From Lojkania enalia (lineage: Eukaryota > Ascomycota > Dothideomycetes > Pleosporales): a stretch of DNA of 64,000 nucleotides. Below, piece by piece: positions 60,076 to 64,000 of this stretch. A model generated the notes under the pieces. That model saw only the letters and a program-made list of their open reading frames with translations, did not search any database and had not been told where the DNA came from. How positions within the stretch are numbered: position 1 is the stretch's first letter; each line of letters begins with the position of its first letter. The stretch is from NCBI GenBank assembly GCA_010094045.1, contig ML986654.1, positions 1 through 64,000 on the forward strand. The letters are read 5' to 3'. A program made the position numbers and the translations under genes.

Positions 60076-61420
60076 TATAAAAGCATCTATAATACTATCT
60101 ATAACTTACTATCTAATAGATATTCTAATTAAGAAAAGATCTTAAAACTACTCTAGTATAAGTACTATTAGTTAAAGATATTTAACTTAGTAAAATAATA
60201 TATAAGCTATTATTATATATATTAAAGAAGTAAAACTTCTAAAGAGCAGTATTATAAACTATTAAAACTATTATCTATACCTAAATAAAGGTTTTAAAAT
60301 ATTTCTATAAACTTTATAACTAATCTATTAGAATTAGAAGATTATATAAATATTATAGTAGTAGTTAATAAGCTTAGTAAGTATAAATATCTAATACTAT
60401 ACATAAGAATTAAAGCTCTTAATATTATTTAACTATTTTCTAATTATTTATAAGTTTACTATAGACTACTATATATTATTATATTCGACTATAAAATATA
60501 GTTTATTTCTACCTTCTATTAAAAGCTTTATAGATAGCTATAAATTAATATATATATATTAACTAGCTTCTATTTAAAAACTAATAGCTAGATAGAGAAT
60601 ATTAATATAATAATAGAATAAGTTCTCTAAGTCTATACTAGCTATAAATAAAATAACTAGGTTAAATAGCTACTAATAATATAGTTTGAAGTAGATAATA
60701 TAGTATTTAAATTAATAAAAATCTCTCTATTTTTAGCCTATTTTAGCTAGTACTTTTAAATAAGCTTTAAGCTGTCTATAGAAATTTATTAACTATTAAA
60801 GTAGTCTCTAATAGTTTAGAAAGCTAATAGACTAGTTAATAAGATAAAGGATATTATAGAGTATATTAGAGAAGAACTTATCTAGGTATAAGCGTTCTAA
60901 TAAGAGTATACTAACTATAAGTATTTACTAGCCCCTAACTACTAAGTTAGTAATCTAGTTTAACTAGATACTAGAAATATATATATATAAAAACTGTTAA
61001 AAAAACTTAACTAGAAGAATATAAGTATTTATAAGATTATTATAAAGGTTTTCTTATATATTTATAAATTAAAACTGCCTAAATAAGCTAAAATATATTC
61101 TATATTTTATATATTATTATTATAGCTAGTATCTAAATTATTTAACTACTTATCTAATTAATAAATATATAACCTTAAACCTATTAAAATTAATAGAAAA
61201 TTAGAATACTTTATTAAGTAAATAGAAGACTTCTACTATAACTAATAGAAATATTAGTATAAATATCTAGTTAAGTAGACTAGCTATTATAACTTAGAAT
61301 AGTACCCGGCTAGTAACTTTACTAAGATAACTAATATAAAAGAATATTATACTAGAAATTTAAATAAATAAAACTTAAATATAATATTATATTTAGATTC
61401 TTAATTAGATACTAGAGTTT
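60076..61420 (+). pseudogene. A3 integrase and chromodomain remnant
   Basis: Reads collinear with the A1 integrase: D-I-S-I-x-F-I-T-N-L-type core start (near 60290), V-V-V-N-K-L-S-K (near 60360; Asp turned to Asn), the second catalytic block near 60490 and the Glu block near 60590, then the chromodomain. Even more stops than A1. 5'-truncated, so no RT. Confidence 0.78.
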
Positions 61421-61611
61421 AATCTAAGTATATTTTTAGATACCTATAATAATATTATAATAATATAATACTAGTAATAATACTACTACTAATTTTTAGT
61501 ATAATACTACTATATAAACTAAACTATCCTAATCTCTAATATAATACTATTATATAAATTAAATCGATCTAATCTTTAATATAATACTACTATTAACTAT
61601 TAGTTATACTA

Positions 61612-63458
61612 ATGTAATCTACTACTAAGTGGTTAAAACTACCAAGCGGTCAGTAACCTACTAAAATCTCTACTACCCTATTGATTTTCGTAATATCTCT
61701 ATAACTACGTAATAGAATACGCTTATCTAAAGCCGATATAACTATAGTAAATAAAGCTTTTAAATAAGGTTAATTTAAGTTAAATCTAGCTGTAGTACAG
61801 GCGTTTAAAGTTAGCTATACCACCCTAAGAGAGCGCCGTAATAGGAGACCTTATAGGGCCGATTATACCCCCAATTCGAAGAATCTTATAGAGCTAGAGG
61901 AGAGATTGATTATAGACTATATACTTGATGTAGATACGCGTGGGTTTTAGCTTAATCTTAATATACTGCGAGATATAGCTAATAAACTACTCTTTAATTA
62001 TAGTTAGTAACCTATTAGTAAAAATTAGCCTAATTATTTTATCTTATATATTCTAGAGTTTAAATTACGCGTTAATTAACGATATAACTACTAAAGAGCT
62101 CTAAATAAAGATTCTAAGGTTATTTAACGCTGGTTCCGCCTTATATATAATATTAAGGCTAAGTATAATATCTTTAATAAAGATACGTATAATTTTAACG
62201 AGACTAGCTTCTAAATAAGTAAAATTAGCCTAAGAATAGTTATTACTAGTACTAAGAGGCGATAAATGCCTAAATCTATCTAGCCTAGTAATACTAAGTA
62301 AGTAACGGTAATCGTAGTAGTAAATATGCGTAACTAGCCAGTTCTACTATTTATTATTTTTAAGGGCGTATAATAATACGATATCTAGTACTAGTTAATT
62401 ATAGATAAGCCTTAGTAGGTTTTATCTATTAGTAAGAAGGGCTGGACGTTTATTAAATACGAGTTTAAGTAGCTTAAGTACTTTAACAAATATACTAAAG
62501 CTAGTACTACTAGCGCCTACTAACTACTTATTATAGACGGCTATAATAGCTATAATTCNNNNNNNNNNNNNNNNNNNNNNNNNNNNNNNNNNNNNNNNNN
62601 NNNNNNNNNNNNNNNNNNNNNNNNNNNNNNNNNNNNNNNNNNNNNNNNNNNNNNNNNNNNNNNNNNNNNNNNNNNNNNNNNNNNNNNNNNNNNNNNNNNN
62701 NNNCCGTATTAACTATATAACTAAAGAAGACTTTCTACCTATATTTAAAGCGGCCTTTAATAACGCTATTACTAATAAAAATATAATTAGAGGCTTTAAA
62801 AGGTCTAGATTAGTCCTATTTAGTCTAGATTATATTATTTTAAAGCTTAATATCTAAGCTTTATAAACCCCAACACTACTACTCCTAGAATCTACTAAAT
62901 AGTAGTTATAAATACTATATAATCGTTTAGAAGTAGAGTACTAGATATAATATATATAATAACGCGTAGAATAATATTAAGATAGCTTACTAACGTTAAT
63001 ATTTAAAGGTCTTACAAGTCTTATAAAGGGTATCACGTCTATAATATATAGGTAGTCGTTTTTAGAGATAGAGAATAGAGATCTCTAGGCGGTAAATATG
63101 ATACTTATAAAGCGCAAGGAGCGTAAATATAAGGTAATTAAGAGTATAAGTACTATCTCTATATTAGATAGGCTGTAATTAGTAAAGTAATAATAAGAAG
63201 GCTGTTAAATAGAATAAAAAGGCCTAAATAGTTACAGTCAGCTATATTAACTAAGATACTACAGGCGCTGTTAGAAGCTAGACTATCGTATTAAGATGTA
63301 TAAAATAGCTCTAATCGAAATACTAAGTAGTAAGAATTATATAGATATTACTATATAATTAATTACTTTAATAGCTGTAGAGATATCCTACTTTAAAATT
63401 AAAATTAGGTAGGTTACTAACCGCTTAGTAGTTTTAACCGGTCGGTAGTAGATTACAT
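61612..63458 (+). mobile_element. pogo/Fot1-like DNA transposon, family 1, copy E
   Basis: TA at 61610-61611 and 63459-63460. Ends begin ATGTAATCTACTACTAAGT (left) and the mirrored ATGTAATCTACTACCGACC (right), as in D and F. 1847 bp as given, with a 145-base N gap inside, so its true length could be 1852. The transposase is collinear with C and D and RIP-disabled. Confidence 0.92.
62559..62703. other. Assembly gap (N)
   Basis: 145 undetermined bases in the catalytic half of copy E. Comparison with D suggests about 150 bp belong here. Confidence 0.98.
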
Positions 63459-63639
63459 TAATATATATATAATCTAGCCTAATCTCTAGTATAGTACTAC
63501 TATATAATAATAACTAATTATACTAATATACTTATAACCTTAACTAATACTAGTATTAATAACTACTACTTAATTATAAATAACTTAAATATAATATAAA
63601 GACTTAACTTATAGAAACTTATAATTAAAAGAGGGGTAC

Positions 63640-63929
63640 TATTATAATAATATTATAATACTTTTATACCTATACTATTCTTATTATAATACTTAAATTA
63701 GCTGCTAGTAATAGTTGTTAGCTACTAGCTAGAATATAACCGACTTATTATAACTATAATAGAGAAAGGTTTTACTAACCTAACTAGCTTATATAGTAGT
63801 ATAAACCTAGCTTTTATTAAAATCTATAAAAATCTATATAATATAAATATTTCTATTCTTTATATAATATTTTAATATTTATACGTAGTATATAATAATA
63901 GAGTTAACTATATATAAGTATCTATAATA
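63640..63929 (+). repeat. A3 3' LTR (290 bp, small internal deletion)
   Basis: Reverse complement of the A1 LTR, starting TATTATAATAATA after the polypurine tract and ending TCTATAATA. Around 13 bp are missing near 63910 relative to the 303-bp LTRs (the GAGTTAACTA...TATATAAGTA junction). The next five bases are ATTAT; no partner duplication remains. Confidence 0.85.
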
Positions 63930-64000
63930 ATTATAGAGAAATTCTATAAAATACTTCTATTTTAATCTTATACCTTAGTACTAAAAACTCTATTTTAACT
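63930..64000. other. Flank after A3, unidentified
   Basis: 71 AT-rich bases to the end of the window. No similarity to the other elements recognised. Confidence 0.5.

Larger units (their letters stand above)
60076..63929 (+). mobile_element. Partial retrotransposon A, copy A3 (integrase end and 3' LTR), split by E
   Basis: Reverse-complement match to A1 from about 4130 down to 2108: integrase zinc-binding and core (about 60080-60620), chromodomain (about 61230-61300), the 40-bp repeats (61480-61611 and after 63460), polypurine tract (63627-63639) and 3' LTR (63640-63929). The 5' part (LTR, gag, protease, RT) is missing. The break near 60076 adjoins K sequence. Pogo copy E sits in the repeat block. 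Confidence 0.85.

Overview
This window looks like a gene-free, heterochromatic block from a filamentous ascomycete (Pezizomycotina). It is built almost entirely of transposable elements wrecked by repeat-induced point mutation (RIP). Seen directly: it is strongly AT-rich, CpA/TpG dinucleotides are nearly absent while CpG survives, and TpA is very common. The decayed reading frames carry TAA/TAG where Gln or Trp is expected, and Cys, His and Gly of known motifs have become Tyr, Tyr and Arg/Glu/Asp. No host gene, tRNA or rRNA is recognisable. The species cannot be named from this alone.

Eight element types can be separated. Four are LTR retrotransposons: family A (303-bp LTRs, about 6.1 kb), family B (213-bp LTRs), family H (260-bp LTRs, about 7.16 kb) and K (partial; LTRs not seen). 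A, B and H show Ty3/gypsy-type features; K shows only gag and protease. Three are pogo/Fot1-like DNA transposon families with TA target duplications and ends beginning ACGT: family 1 (1852 bp: copies C, D, E, F), family 2 (about 1854 bp: G1, G2) and family 3 (1872 bp: I1, I2). The eighth type is the pogo-like fragment J.

Layout: 1-454 is AT-rich spacer. 457-1944 is G1, with an internal deletion. 1996-16468 is B on the minus strand, with A (2108-8211) inserted in its left LTR and C (9912-11763) inserted in its pol region. 16474-28660 is an unidentified decayed region holding H1 (18884-26053). 28660-29750 is fragment J. 29980-31426 is a 71-bp pyrimidine-rich tandem array. 31432-38588 is H2 on the plus strand. 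38589-42287 is a partial A (A2) with I1 inside it. 42288-60075 holds pieces of K, split by D (43369-45220) and by F (46758-59555). F is itself split by H3 (47083-56167, which contains I2) and by G2 (57026-58879). 60076-63929 is a 5'-truncated A (A3) containing E.

The boundaries are supported by target-site duplications and by arithmetic. The two halves of the interrupted B LTR add up to 213 bp, the length of the intact B LTR. Removing H3 and G2 with their duplications leaves F at exactly 1852 bp, the length of C and D. Three runs of N interrupt the sequence. The only sizeable open frames are two pieces of the transposase of C, which is clearly less mutated than its relatives. I see no undescribed functional system. 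The most notable signals are the deep nesting, a gag-like CCHC zinc knuckle at the C-terminus of every pogo-like family, and an H2 insertion whose flanks do not match.
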